From Pseudomonas sp. S06B 330 (GTDB lineage Bacteria; Pseudomonadota; Gammaproteobacteria; Pseudomonadales; Pseudomonadaceae), in the NCBI RefSeq assembly GCF_002845275.2, contig NZ_CP088149.1:186001-250000 (forward strand): a stretch of 64,000 nt of DNA, read 5' to 3'. Positions 38,515-47,361 of this stretch are shown here, in pieces. The notes under the pieces are model-generated. The model ran no database searches. It was not told the DNA's origin and worked only from the letters and a program-made list of their open reading frames with translations. The translations under genes and the position numbers were made by a program. The stretch's first letter is position 1; each line of letters opens with the position of its first letter.

Positions 38515-40104
38515 ATGAGCGCAGTGATCGACGACCACAGCCACGGTCATGAGCATGCCCACGGACCGGCCAAAGGCCTGATGCGCTGGGTACTGACCAC
38601 CAACCACAAAGACATCGGCACCATGTACCTGTGGTTTAGTTTCATCGCCTTCCTGCTCGGCGGCTCCTTCGCCATGGTGATCCGCGCCGAACTGTTTCAG
38701 CCCGGCCTGCAGATTGTCCAGCCGGAGTTCTTCAACCAAATGACCACCATGCACGGGCTGGTGATGGTCTTCGGTGCGGTGATGCCGGCCTTCGTCGGCC
38801 TGGCCAACTGGATGATTCCGCTGATGATCGGCGCACCGGACATGGCCTTGCCGCGGATGAACAACTTCAGTTTCTGGTTGTTGCCGGCGGCCTTCCTGTT
38901 ACTGGTTTCGACCCTGTTCATGCCCGGTGGCGGGCCGAACTTCGGTTGGACCTTTTATGCGCCGCTGTCGACTACCTACGCGCCGGAAAGCGTGACCTTC
39001 TTTATCTTTGCCATTCACCTGATGGGCATCAGTTCGATCATGGGTGCGATCAACGTGATCGCCACCATTCTCAACCTACGTGCCCCCGGCATGACCCTGA
39101 TGAAAATGCCGCTGTTCGTCTGGACCTGGCTGATCACCGCTTTCCTGCTGATCGCGGTAATGCCGGTGCTGGCCGGGGTGGTGACCATGATGCTGATGGA
39201 TATCCACTTCGGCACCAGCTTCTTCAGCGCAGCCGGTGGTGGTGACCCAGTGTTGTTCCAGCATGTGTTCTGGTTCTTCGGTCACCCCGAGGTGTACATC
39301 ATGATCCTGCCGGCGTTCGGTGCGGTCAGCTCGATCATCCCGGCGTTCTCGCGCAAGCCGCTGTTCGGCTACACCTCGATGGTATATGCCACCGGTGCGA
39401 TTGCCTTCCTGTCCTTTATCGTCTGGGCGCACCACATGTTCGTAGTCGGCATCCCGGTGGTGGGTGAGTTGTTCTTCATGTACGCCACCATGCTGATTGC
39501 GGTACCGACGGGGGTGAAGGTGTTCAACTGGGTCAGCACCATGTGGGAGGGCTCGTTGACCTTCGAGACGCCGATGCTGTTCGCCATCGCCTTCGTCATC
39601 CTGTTCACCATCGGCGGTTTTTCCGGGTTGATGCTGGCCATCGCCCCGGCGGACTTCCAGTACCACGACACTTACTTCGTGGTCGCCCATTTCCATTATG
39701 TGCTGGTTCCCGGTGCGATTTTCGGGATCTTCGCTTCGGCCTACTACTGGCTGCCGAAATGGACCGGGCACATGTATGACGAAACCCTCGGCAAGCTGCA
39801 TTTCTGGCTGTCGTTCGTCGGCATGAACCTGGCGTTCTTCCCCATGCACTTTGTCGGCCTGGCCGGGATGCCGCGGCGGATTCCTGATTACAACCTGCAG
39901 TTCGCCGACTTCAACATGGTCTCCTCGATTGGTGCCTTTACCTTTGGCGCCACGCAGATCTTCTTCCTGTTCATTGTCATCAAGTGCATTCGCGGCGGTG
40001 CCCCGGCACCGGCCAAACCCTGGGATGGTGCAGAAGGCCTGGAGTGGTCGGTGCCGTCACCGGCGCCCTACCACACCTTCCAGACGCCACCGGAAGTGAA
40101 ATGA
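38515..40104 (+). CDS. coxA: Cytochrome c oxidase subunit I
   Basis: Catalytic subunit of 529 residues with 12 transmembrane helices carrying heme a, heme a3 and CuB. Seen are MTTMHGLVMVFGAVMPAF with a heme a His, WFFGHPEVYIMILPAFG (CuB His and the cross-linked Tyr), the His-His pair in WAHHMF, and VVAHFHYVLVPGAIFG with both heme ligands near the end. Residues that line the K and D proton channels appear intact. An N-terminal His-rich stretch (DHSHGHEHAHG) is notable. Confidence 0.98.
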   Translation: MSAVIDDHSHGHEHAHGPAKGLMRWVLTTNHKDIGTMYLWFSFIAFLLGGSFAMVIRAELFQPGLQIVQPEFFNQMTTMHGLVMVFGAVMPAFVGLANWMIPLMIGAPDMALPRMNNFSFWLLPAAFLLLVSTLFMPGGGPNFGWTFYAPLSTTYAPESVTFFIFAIHLMGISSIMGAINVIATILNLRAPGMTLMKMPLFVWTWLITAFLLIAVMPVLAGVVTMMLMDIHFGTSFFSAAGGGDPVLFQHVFWFFGHPEVYIMILPAFGAVSSIIPAFSRKPLFGYTSMVYATGAIAFLSFIVWAHHMFVVGIPVVGELFFMYATMLIAVPTGVKVFNWVSTMWEGSLTFETPMLFAIAFVILFTIGGFSGLMLAIAPADFQYHDTYFVVAHFHYVLVPGAIFGIFASAYYWLPKWTGHMYDETLGKLHFWLSFVGMNLAFFPMHFVGLAGMPRRIPDYNLQFADFNMVSSIGAFTFGATQIFFLFIVIKCIRGGAPAPAKPWDGAEGLEWSVPSPAPYHTFQTPPEVK

Positions 40105-40128
40105 ACGGCAAATGCCGGAGGATGAGTC

Positions 40129-40698
40129 ATGAGTGAAGGGACCTCGCTCAAACGCCTGGTGCTGCGGCTGATGCTGCTGACTGTGGTGATGTTTGCCTTC
40201 GGCTTTGCTTTGGTGCCGATCTACGACGTGATGTGCAAGGCGTTCGGCATCAACGGCAAAACTGGTGGGCAGTATGAAGGCAGCCAGGTCAGCGATCCGA
40301 ACCGGGTGGTCAAGGTGCAGTTCATGTCGACCAATGCCAGCGACATGGTCTGGGAGTTCTATTCCACTGCCGATCAGATCGACGTCAATCCTGGTGCGGT
40401 CAACCAGATGATCTTCGTTGCCCATAACCCGACCGACAAACCGATGAGTGCTCAGGCCATTCCGAGCATCACACCGGCCGAAGCGGCGGCGTACTTTCAC
40501 AAGACCGAATGCTTCTGCTTTACCCAGCAGGTGCTGCAACCGGGAGAGCGTATTGAGATGCCGGTGCGCTTTATCGTTGATCGCGACCTGCCCAAGGATG
40601 TGAAACACCTGACGCTTGCTTACACGCTGTTCGATATCACCGCTCGCCACCCGCCGGTTGCACACCTGACGGGCCAGGACCTACAGGGCGCCCGATAA
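40129..40698 (+). CDS. ctaG: Cytochrome c oxidase copper-assembly protein CtaG/Cox11
   Basis: A 189-residue Cox11 protein that inserts CuB into subunit I. One N-terminal transmembrane helix (about residues 12-32) anchors a periplasmic Ig-like domain. The copper-binding CFCF motif (ECFCFTQQVLQPGE) is intact. GGAGG lies just upstream of the ATG. It lies between coxA and coxC, the usual place. Confidence 0.96.
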   Translation: MSEGTSLKRLVLRLMLLTVVMFAFGFALVPIYDVMCKAFGINGKTGGQYEGSQVSDPNRVVKVQFMSTNASDMVWEFYSTADQIDVNPGAVNQMIFVAHNPTDKPMSAQAIPSITPAEAAAYFHKTECFCFTQQVLQPGERIEMPVRFIVDRDLPKDVKHLTLAYTLFDITARHPPVAHLTGQDLQGAR

Positions 40699-40710
40699 GG
40701 AGAACACTCA

Positions 40711-41598
40711 ATGGCTTCGCATGAGCACTATTACGTTCCGGCGCAAAGCAAGTGGCCGATCATTGCCACTATCGGCATGTTCATTACAGTGTTTGGCTTG
40801 GGCACCTGGTTCAACGACCTCAAGGCTGGGCGACCGGATTCCCATGGCCCGTGGATCTTTTTCTTCGGCGCGCTGTGTTTGGCGTACATGCTCTTCGGCT
40901 GGTTTGGCGCGGTGGTCAAAGAGAGTCGCGCCGGGCTGTACAGCCCGCAGCTGGACCGCTCTTTCCGCTGGGGGATGTCGTGGTTCATCTTTTCTGAGGT
41001 GATGTTCTTCATCGCCTTCTTCGGTGCGCTGTTTTATGTGCGCAACCTGGCTGGGCCCTGGCTGGGCGGTGAAGGTGCCAAAGGTGTCGCACACATGCTC
41101 TGGCCGAATTTCGAGTTTTCCTGGCCGTTGCTCAATACACCCGACCCGAAACTGTTTCCGCCGCCCAAGGACATCATCGACCCGTGGCACCTGCCGCTGA
41201 TCAACACCATCCTGCTGGTCAGCTCCAGTGTCACCGTGACCATTGCGCACCATGCCTTGCGCAAGGATCACCGTGGCGCACTGAAGTTCTGGTTGGGGCT
41301 GACCATCGTACTGGGCATCGCCTTTCTGATCCTGCAGGCCTATGAATATCACGAGGCCTATACCGAGCTGGGCCTGACCCTGGGGTCGGGGATCTATGGC
41401 GCCACCTTCTTCATGCTTACCGGTTTTCATGGCGCCCACGTGACCATGGGCACACTGATCCTGTTCGTGATGCTGGTGCGGATCATGCGCGGGCATTTCA
41501 ACCCCGACAAACACTTCGGTTTCGAGGCTGCCAGCTGGTACTGGCACTTCGTTGATGTGGTCTGGGTAGGGCTGTTTATCTTCGTTTATGTGCTGTAG
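40711..41598 (+). CDS. coxC: Cytochrome c oxidase subunit III
   Basis: A 295-residue seven-helix membrane subunit. It begins MASHEHYYVPAQSKWPIIAT and has MSWFIFSEVMFFIAFFGALF, the QAYEYHEAY and GFHGAHVTMGTLIL motifs, and the end FVDVVWVGLFIFVYVL, all conserved. It follows ctaG by 12 bases, with a GGAG before the ATG. Confidence 0.97.
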   Translation: MASHEHYYVPAQSKWPIIATIGMFITVFGLGTWFNDLKAGRPDSHGPWIFFFGALCLAYMLFGWFGAVVKESRAGLYSPQLDRSFRWGMSWFIFSEVMFFIAFFGALFYVRNLAGPWLGGEGAKGVAHMLWPNFEFSWPLLNTPDPKLFPPPKDIIDPWHLPLINTILLVSSSVTVTIAHHALRKDHRGALKFWLGLTIVLGIAFLILQAYEYHEAYTELGLTLGSGIYGATFFMLTGFHGAHVTMGTLILFVMLVRIMRGHFNPDKHFGFEAASWYWHFVDVVWVGLFIFVYVL

Positions 41599-41604
41599 CT
41601 GTGT

Positions 41605-41808
41605 TCAAAACGGCGCGTGGGACACCAGTTGGCCGCTGTAGAAACCCCAGGTAATCAGCGCCAGGGTCAGCGCAGCGAGGGTGACCCGCACGGTCAGGGC
41701 TTTGAGCAGGCGAGTGGAATGTCCGTCGTCCTTGACCAGAAAGAACAGGCCACTGAACAAGCTGGCGATGGTCGCCAACAGCATCAGGACAATCGCGGCT
41801 TTAAGCAT
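41605..41808 (-). CDS. Small twin-transmembrane protein (DUF2909 type)
   Basis: A 67-residue protein with two predicted membrane helices (residues about 3-25 and 42-60), starting MLKAAIVLMLLATIASLFSG. It lies on the opposite strand, within the oxidase region between coxC and the SURF1 gene, a position conserved in Pseudomonas (PA0109-like). The function is not known; a link to oxidase assembly is only contextual. Confidence 0.8.
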   Translation of the reverse strand: MLKAAIVLMLLATIASLFSGLFFLVKDDGHSTRLLKALTVRVTLAALTLALITWGFYSGQLVSHAPF

Positions 41809-41871
41809 GGCGAAACTCCGGGGGGATGCATCGATGACCTTAAGTATAGCGATTGACCATGGGGTGACCGG

Positions 41872-42615
41872 GTGAAGCCATTTCGCCCAGGCTGGGTGCC
41901 GACCCTGGTGGTGCTGATGCTGTTACCTGGGCTGATTGCGCTCGGCTGCTGGCAGTTGGGGCGTGCCGAGGATAAACGTGCCCTGCTGGCCAGCTATGCC
42001 GAGCGCCAGGCCGGTGAGCCAATCGGTGCAGCTCAGTTGCCACAAGTGCAGGACCCGGCCTATCGCCGGGTGCATCTGTTCGGTCACTTCGATAACCAGC
42101 ACAGCCTGCTGCTGGATAACCGCATGCGCGATGGCCAGGTTGGCGTCGAACTCTTGCAGCCGTTTTTCGATCAGGCCAGCGGCCTCTGGTTGTTGGTCAA
42201 TCGCGGCTGGCTGCCCTGGCCGGACCGGCGTAATGCGGTGCAGTTCAGCACTCCAAAGCAGACTCTGAGTCTCGATGCCTGGGTGTACATCGCGCCCGGC
42301 GCTACCTTCCAACTGCAGACCGATCCTGAAAGCGGTAGCTGGCCGCGGCTGCTGACTGCCATTGATGCTGCTCACCTATGGACGCAGTTGTCGCGCGAAG
42401 GCTTCGCCCACGAACTACGCCTGGAGGCCGGCCCGGCCAGCTACCGGCTCGATTGGCCGGTGGTCGCCATGGGCCCGGAAAAACATCTGGGCTACGCCGT
42501 GCAGTGGTTTGCCCTGGCGCTGGCACTGGTCCTGCTCTACCTCTACTTCGGCTGGCATAACAACAAAAAGGAGAAACAGCATGGGAGCCGTCACGAGTCC
42601 ACTCAACATGTCTGA
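41872..42615 (+). CDS. SURF1-family oxidase assembly protein
   Basis: A 247-residue SURF1 homologue, thought to help heme A insertion into subunit I. N-terminal and C-terminal transmembrane helices (VVLMLLPGLIALGCWQLG; residues about 215-235) enclose a periplasmic domain with VQDPAYRRVHLFGHF, LLDNRMRDGQVGVEL and LLVNRGWLPWPDRR, as in the family. The start is a GTG at 41872; the RBS is weak. The gene overlaps the next by 35 bases. Confidence 0.9.
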   Translation: MKPFRPGWVPTLVVLMLLPGLIALGCWQLGRAEDKRALLASYAERQAGEPIGAAQLPQVQDPAYRRVHLFGHFDNQHSLLLDNRMRDGQVGVELLQPFFDQASGLWLLVNRGWLPWPDRRNAVQFSTPKQTLSLDAWVYIAPGATFQLQTDPESGSWPRLLTAIDAAHLWTQLSREGFAHELRLEAGPASYRLDWPVVAMGPEKHLGYAVQWFALALALVLLYLYFGWHNNKKEKQHGSRHESTQHV

Positions 42616-43174
42616 AGGCAAGGCGCCGCCAGGGCGCGCCCGTGGGCGCTTGCAACTGATCCTGATCCTGCTGGTGGTGCTCGGTCCGATGCTACTGGCC
42701 ACCGCCATGTACAAGCTGCAGTTCTGGGTGCCCGAAAGCCGCAGCTATCACGGCGAAATGATCGGCAACGGCCAGAGCCGCGCCGACCTTGGGGTGAACG
42801 CTGATGAACAGCGGTGGCAATTGCTGGTCAGCGCACCCAAAGAATGCGGCCTGGACTGCCAGCAACTGGTCTACCTGGCCCGGCAGATTCAAATCGGTCT
42901 GGGTCGTGATGCCAGTCGCGCCAGTCATGCGTTGGCCACTACCCAGCCATTGGCTAGCGATTACCAGGCTCGGCTCGATCGCGAATACCCTCAGCTGCAA
43001 CGCTACCCGCTGGACCTGAGCAAGTATGCAGCGCTGAGCCAGGGCAAACAGGATGCGCAACTGTGGATTGTTGATCCTCACGGCAACCTGGTGCTTCGCT
43101 ACGACCCCAAGGTCAAGGGCAAGGACTTGCTCAATGACCTGCGCCTTCTGCTGAAACTGTCCAATATCGGGTAG
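42581..43174 (+). CDS. Membrane-anchored Sco-like protein of the oxidase operon
   Basis: A 197-residue protein (PA0111-like by position) with one N-terminal transmembrane helix (residues about 24-46). The periplasmic part has ECGLDCQQ, a CxxxC pair (Cys89, Cys93), and VDPHGNLVLRYDP with His167. Those features match in order the copper-binding CxxxC and the late His of Sco1, which the same operon also encodes as a separate protein. I infer a thioredoxin-like fold and a possible copper or redox role. ATG 42581 has AAGGAG and overlaps the SURF1 gene. Confidence 0.75.
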   Translation: MGAVTSPLNMSEGKAPPGRARGRLQLILILLVVLGPMLLATAMYKLQFWVPESRSYHGEMIGNGQSRADLGVNADEQRWQLLVSAPKECGLDCQQLVYLARQIQIGLGRDASRASHALATTQPLASDYQARLDREYPQLQRYPLDLSKYAALSQGKQDAQLWIVDPHGNLVLRYDPKVKGKDLLNDLRLLLKLSNIG

Positions 43175-43183
43175 GACTTCGTC

Positions 43184-44266
43184 ATGGCCAGACCTGGATA
43201 CCGTCTCGCTGTATTTGCCACCATGCTGGCGCTGGTTGTTGTCCTGCTCGGTGCCTACACCCGCCTCACCCATGCTGGGCTGGGTTGCCCGGATTGGCCG
43301 GGCTGCTACGGATTCATCAGCGTGCCCAAGACCGAAGCGCAACTGGTCCATGCTGAGTTGCACTACCCCGACACACCGGTGGAGGCACACAAAGGCCGCA
43401 ATGAAATGGTCCACCGCTATTTCGCCGGCACCCTGGCGCTGGTAATCACCCTGCTCGCCTGGCAAGCCTGGCGCCGCCATGGCCGCGAGGGCCAGCCGTA
43501 TCGCCTACCCTTGCTGCTGCTTGGGGTGGTGTTTGCGCAGGCGGCGTTCGGTATGTGGACGGTAACCCTCAAGCTATGGCCGCAGGTGGTCACTGCACAT
43601 TTATTAGGCGGCTTTGCCACCTTGAGCCTGCTGTTCCTGCTCAGCCTGCGTTTGTCGCGGGCGTTCGCGCCTTTGCCCAAGCTGCCGCTGAGCGTGCGGC
43701 GGGTGGCGGCATTAGGGTTGTTGGTGGTGATCGGCCAGATCGCGTTGGGAGGCTGGGTCAGTGCCAACTACGCGGCGGTCGCCTGTGTCGATCTGCCTAC
43801 CTGCCATGGTCAGTGGTGGCCGCAGGCGGACTTCGCCAACGGTTTTCACCTGATCCAACACATTGGCCCCAACTATCTAGGTGGGCAGTTGGACAGTGAT
43901 GCACGCACCGCCATTCATCTCAGCCACCGCATGGGTGCATTGCTGGTGACCTGTGTGTTGTTGTTGCTCAGTTGGAAACTGCACCACCACGGCCTGAGCA
44001 GGCTGGCGCGGCTGGTGTTGCTGGCGTTGGCCGTGCAGATCGGTCTGGGTGTCAGCAATGTGCTGTTCCACTTGCCGCTGCCTGTTGCCGTGGCGCATAA
44101 CGCCGGGGGCGCCATGTTGTTGCTGTGCATGGTGCTGGTCAATTACCGCATACGTTTGGTGGCCAAGGCCAAGGCTCGTCGGGTCAGCCAGGGTTGGCGC
44201 CTGACGCCGCTTAGCAGCGGTGGCGTGGTTCATTACCTGGGAGATAACTCATGGCGACGCTTTTAA
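43184..44266 (+). CDS. ctaA: Heme A synthase
   Basis: A 360-residue COX15/CtaA membrane enzyme with eight predicted helices that oxidises heme O to heme A. It has YTRLTHAGLGCPDWPGCYG, EMVHRYFAGTLAL, GMWTVTLKLWPQVVTAHLLGG and HLSHRMGALL, including the four family histidines that bind heme. It overlaps ctaB by 16 bases. Confidence 0.95.
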   Translation: MARPGYRLAVFATMLALVVVLLGAYTRLTHAGLGCPDWPGCYGFISVPKTEAQLVHAELHYPDTPVEAHKGRNEMVHRYFAGTLALVITLLAWQAWRRHGREGQPYRLPLLLLGVVFAQAAFGMWTVTLKLWPQVVTAHLLGGFATLSLLFLLSLRLSRAFAPLPKLPLSVRRVAALGLLVVIGQIALGGWVSANYAAVACVDLPTCHGQWWPQADFANGFHLIQHIGPNYLGGQLDSDARTAIHLSHRMGALLVTCVLLLLSWKLHHHGLSRLARLVLLALAVQIGLGVSNVLFHLPLPVAVAHNAGGAMLLLCMVLVNYRIRLVAKAKARRVSQGWRLTPLSSGGVVHYLGDNSWRRF

Positions 44267-45150
44267 GCGAGCGCAGGCTGCAGGCCGGTTGGCGCGATTA
44301 CCTGGAGCTGACCAAGCCCAAGGTGGTGGTGCTGATGCTGATCACCTCGCTGGTGGGCATGTTCCTCGCCACGCGCGCCGGGGTGCCATGGACCGTGCTG
44401 TTGTTCGGCAACCTCGGTATCGCCTGCTGCGCTGGCGGCGCCGCGGCGGTCAATCATGTGGTGGATCGGCGCATTGATGCGCTGATGGCCCGTACTCACA
44501 AACGGCCGCTGGCCGAAGGCCGGGTGACACCGGTGGCGGCGCTGATTTTTGCCCTGCTGCTGTCGCTGGCGGGTATGGCCCTGTTGCTGGTGTTCACCAA
44601 CGCCCTCACTGCTTGGCTGACCCTTGCTTCGCTGCTCGGCTACGCGGTGATCTACACCGGGTTTCTCAAACGGGCGACGCCGCAGAACATTGTGATCGGG
44701 GGGCTGGCCGGCGCAGCGCCACCGTTGCTGGGCTGGGTGGCGGTCAGCGGCCATGTCAGCGCTGAGCCGTTGTTGCTGGTACTGATCATTTTCGCCTGGA
44801 CGCCACCGCATTTTTGGGCGCTGGCCATTCACCGCAAAGAGGAGTACGCCAAAGCGGATATTCCCATGTTGCCGGTGACTCATGGCGAGCATTACACCAA
44901 GGTGCACATCCTGCTCTACACCCTGGTGCTATTGGCGGTCAGCCTGCTGCCTTACGCCATTCATATGAGTGGGCCACTCTACCTGGCCTGTGCTGTGGTT
45001 CTCGGCGTGCGCTTCCTGCAATGGGCTTGGGTGTTGTACCGTGGCAGTCGGCCGCACGCGGCGATCAAGACCTTCAAGTACTCTATCGGGTACCTGTTTT
45101 TGCTGTTCATCGCGCTGCTTGTAGACCACTACTTACTGTTGAACCTATGA
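44251..45150 (+). CDS. ctaB: Protoheme IX farnesyltransferase (heme O synthase)
   Basis: A 299-residue UbiA-type prenyltransferase with about nine membrane helices that converts heme B to heme O. The polyprenyl-binding aspartate motif is NHVVDRRIDALMARTHKRPL, and the second is HFWALAIHRKEEY with DIPMLPVTHG. The start overlaps ctaA; its stop overlaps the sco start (ATGA). Confidence 0.96.
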   Translation: MATLLSERRLQAGWRDYLELTKPKVVVLMLITSLVGMFLATRAGVPWTVLLFGNLGIACCAGGAAAVNHVVDRRIDALMARTHKRPLAEGRVTPVAALIFALLLSLAGMALLLVFTNALTAWLTLASLLGYAVIYTGFLKRATPQNIVIGGLAGAAPPLLGWVAVSGHVSAEPLLLVLIIFAWTPPHFWALAIHRKEEYAKADIPMLPVTHGEHYTKVHILLYTLVLLAVSLLPYAIHMSGPLYLACAVVLGVRFLQWAWVLYRGSRPHAAIKTFKYSIGYLFLLFIALLVDHYLLLNL

Positions 45151-45779
45151 CTCGAACCCAGAAAACCGTCTTCATCCTCGTTGCCCTGGTCGCCGTGATC
45201 CTCGGGCTTACCGTCAACAAAGTGCTCAACGGCCGCAGTGAAGGCAACCCGACCGAGCTGATTGATGCCGGCATTATCCTGCTGCCGCAAAGCCGTACGG
45301 TGCCGAGTATCGAGATGACCGACGAGAAAGGTCAGACCGTGACGATGGATGAGCTCAAGGGCAAATGGTCGCTGCTGTTCTTCGGCTATACCTTCTGCCC
45401 GGACATTTGCCCGACGACACTGGCGCAGTTGCGTCAGGTGAAAAGCGAGTTGCCCAAAGAAGCGGTAGACCGGCTGCAGGTGATTTTGGTCAGCGTCGAT
45501 CCGAACCGTGATACCCCGGCGCAGTTGCAGCAGTACCTGGGTTATTTCGACAAGGATTTTCGTGGCTTGACCGGCTCACTGGATAATCTGCAGAAGCTGG
45601 CCAACGCGGTGAGCATTCCGTTCATTCCGGCCGATACCAGCAAGCCGAACTATACGGTTGATCACAGTGGCAACCTGGCGCTGCTGGGGCCGGATGGCAA
45701 GCAGCGTGGGTTTATTCGTGCGCCGTTCAACAATCAGAAGCTGGTGGCTCAACTGCCGGGATTGCTTAAGCGCGACTAA
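45147..45779 (+). CDS. SCO1/SenC copper chaperone
   Basis: A 210-residue membrane-anchored thioredoxin-like protein that delivers copper to the CuA site of CoxB. One N-terminal helix is followed by FFGYTFCPDICPTTLAQLR with Cys84 and Cys88, and VDHSGNLALLGPDG with the third ligand His173. The last gene of the oxidase assembly cluster, coupled to ctaB by an ATGA overlap. A REP element follows. Confidence 0.95.
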   Translation: MTRTQKTVFILVALVAVILGLTVNKVLNGRSEGNPTELIDAGIILLPQSRTVPSIEMTDEKGQTVTMDELKGKWSLLFFGYTFCPDICPTTLAQLRQVKSELPKEAVDRLQVILVSVDPNRDTPAQLQQYLGYFDKDFRGLTGSLDNLQKLANAVSIPFIPADTSKPNYTVDHSGNLALLGPDGKQRGFIRAPFNNQKLVAQLPGLLKRD

Positions 45780-45783
45780 TAAA

Positions 45784-45840
45784 ATCGCCGGCAAGGCTGG
45801 CTCCCACAAGAGCCTGTGGGAGCCGGACTTGCCGGCGATG
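45784..45840. repeat. REP family B, inverted pair (copy 3)
   Basis: ATCGCCGGCAAGGCTGGCTC and inverted GAGCCGGACTTGCCGGCGAT about 15 bases apart, between the convergent sco gene and metQ. The stem would be over 15 pairs long with few mismatches. Confidence 0.87.
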
Positions 45841-45856
45841 AAGGCGACGCGGTGGA

Positions 45857-46627
45857 TCAGAACGCCGGCTTGACCGCGCCCTTGTATTTCTCTTCGATGA
45901 ACTTCTTCACTTCTGGGGTGTGCAGGGCTGCAACCAGCTTCTTCACCGCGTCGGCATCCTTGTTGTCTTCGCGGGTGACCAGGATGTTCACATACGGCGA
46001 GTCAGCGCCTTCAATGACCAGCGCGTCTTTGCTCGGATCAAGTTTGGCTTCCAGCGCATAGTTGGTGTTGATCAGCGCCAGGTCGACCTGGGTCAGCACG
46101 CGCGGGATGGTCGCCGCTTCCAGTTCACGGAACTTCAGGTTCTTTTTGTTCTCGGTAATGTCTTTGACGGTCGAGAGAATGTTGCTGTTGTCCTTGAGCT
46201 TGATCACACCCGCCTTGTCCAGCAGCAGCAAGGCACGACCGCCGTTGGTGGCGTCGTTGGGGATGACCACGGTCGCAGTCGATGGCAGCTCTTCGAGGGT
46301 TTTGAACTTGCTCGAGTAAGCGCCCAGCGGTTCCAGGTGAACGCCGGCAACGCTGACCAGCTTGGTGCCCTTGGCTTTGTTGAACTCATCCAGGTACGGC
46401 TGGTGCTGGAAGAAGTTGGCGTCCAGACGTTTCTCGGCAACCTGCACGTTCGGTTGGATGTAGTCAGTGAAGACCTTCACCTTCAAATCCACGCCTTCTT
46501 TGGCCAGCGCCGGTTTAACGAACTCTAGGATCTCGGCGTGCGGTACCGGGGTGGCAGCCACGGTCAGGGTCTCGGCCTGAGCGGAGAAGGCCGCAACGGC
46601 GGCGACAACAGCAAGCAGCTTTTTCAT
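45857..46627 (-). CDS. metQ: D-methionine ABC transporter substrate-binding protein
   Basis: A 256-residue NlpA/MetQ-family binding protein for methionine import. The N-terminal MKKLLAVVAAVAAFSAQA is a signal peptide, with ETLTVAATPVPHAEIL next; there is no Cys at the cleavage site, so unlike E. coli MetQ it appears to be a free periplasmic protein rather than a lipoprotein. The signature HQPYLDEF is present. ATG 46627 has AAGGAG. Last gene of metN-metI-metQ. Confidence 0.93.
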   Translation of the reverse strand: MKKLLAVVAAVAAFSAQAETLTVAATPVPHAEILEFVKPALAKEGVDLKVKVFTDYIQPNVQVAEKRLDANFFQHQPYLDEFNKAKGTKLVSVAGVHLEPLGAYSSKFKTLEELPSTATVVIPNDATNGGRALLLLDKAGVIKLKDNSNILSTVKDITENKKNLKFRELEAATIPRVLTQVDLALINTNYALEAKLDPSKDALVIEGADSPYVNILVTREDNKDADAVKKLVAALHTPEVKKFIEEKYKGAVKPAF

Positions 46628-46689
46628 CAAATCACTCCTTGTGAGGGCCGATGTGGCCCCCGGTGCGTCGGTATTGCCGACCCATGGGG

Positions 46690-47361
46690 TTACTTACGGG
46701 AAAAATGCACAACCAGTTTGTCGCCCACGCTTTGCAGTACTTGAACCAGTATTAGCAGCAGGACCACAGTAACGACCATCACATCCGTCTGGAAACGCTG
46801 GTAGCCGAAGCGGATTGCCAGGTCACCGAGGCCGCCTGCGCCTACCACACCGGCCATGGCGGTGTACGACACCAGGGTAATGGCGGTGACGGTGATGGCT
46901 GCGAAGATGCCCGGACGGGCCTCAGGCAGCAAGGCATTGGTAATGATCTGCCGGGTTGTGGCGCCCATCGACTGGGTTGCCTCGATAATGCCGCGATCGA
47001 CCTCACGCAGGGCGGTTTCCACCAGGCGTGCGAAGAATGGCGTAGCGCCCACCACCAATGGTGGAATCGCACCGGCTACGCCCAGCGAGGTGCCGGTGAT
47101 CAGCACGGTGAACGGAATCATCACGATCAGCAAAATGATGAACGGCAGCGAACGCAGCACGTTGACCACCAGCGACAGCAGCGCATACACGCCCTTCTGC
47201 TCGAACAGCTGGCGTGGGCCGCAGAGGAACAGCAGCACGCCCAGTGGCAGGCCGAGCAGCACGGTGAAGAACAGCGAGCCGAACAGCATGATCATGGTAT
47301 CGATCGTCGCCAGCCAGATTTCAGCCCAGTCGACGTTGGCAAAGAAACTCAAAGCGTCCAT
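46690..47361 (-). CDS. metI: Methionine ABC transporter permease
   Basis: A 223-residue permease with about five membrane helices; the ABC-coupling EAA loop is EATQSMGATTRQIITNALLP. It starts [18 protein letters not shown] and shares one base with the metN stop. Its partner metN is just upstream and metQ follows 62 bases later. Confidence 0.95.
   Translation of the reverse strand: MDALSFFANVDWAEIWLATIDTMIMLFGSLFFTVLLGLPLGVLLFLCGPRQLFEQKGVYALLSLVVNVLRSLPFIILLIVMIPFTVLITGTSLGVAGAIPPLVVGATPFFARLVETALREVDRGIIEATQSMGATTRQIITNALLPEARPGIFAAITVTAITLVSYTAMAGVVGAGGLGDLAIRFGYQRFQTDVMVVTVVLLLILVQVLQSVGDKLVVHFSRK

Noticed and set aside
39076..39849. A long open frame antisense to coxA
   Set aside because: His- and Asp-rich translation with no motif, opposite a conserved gene; a shadow of coxA.
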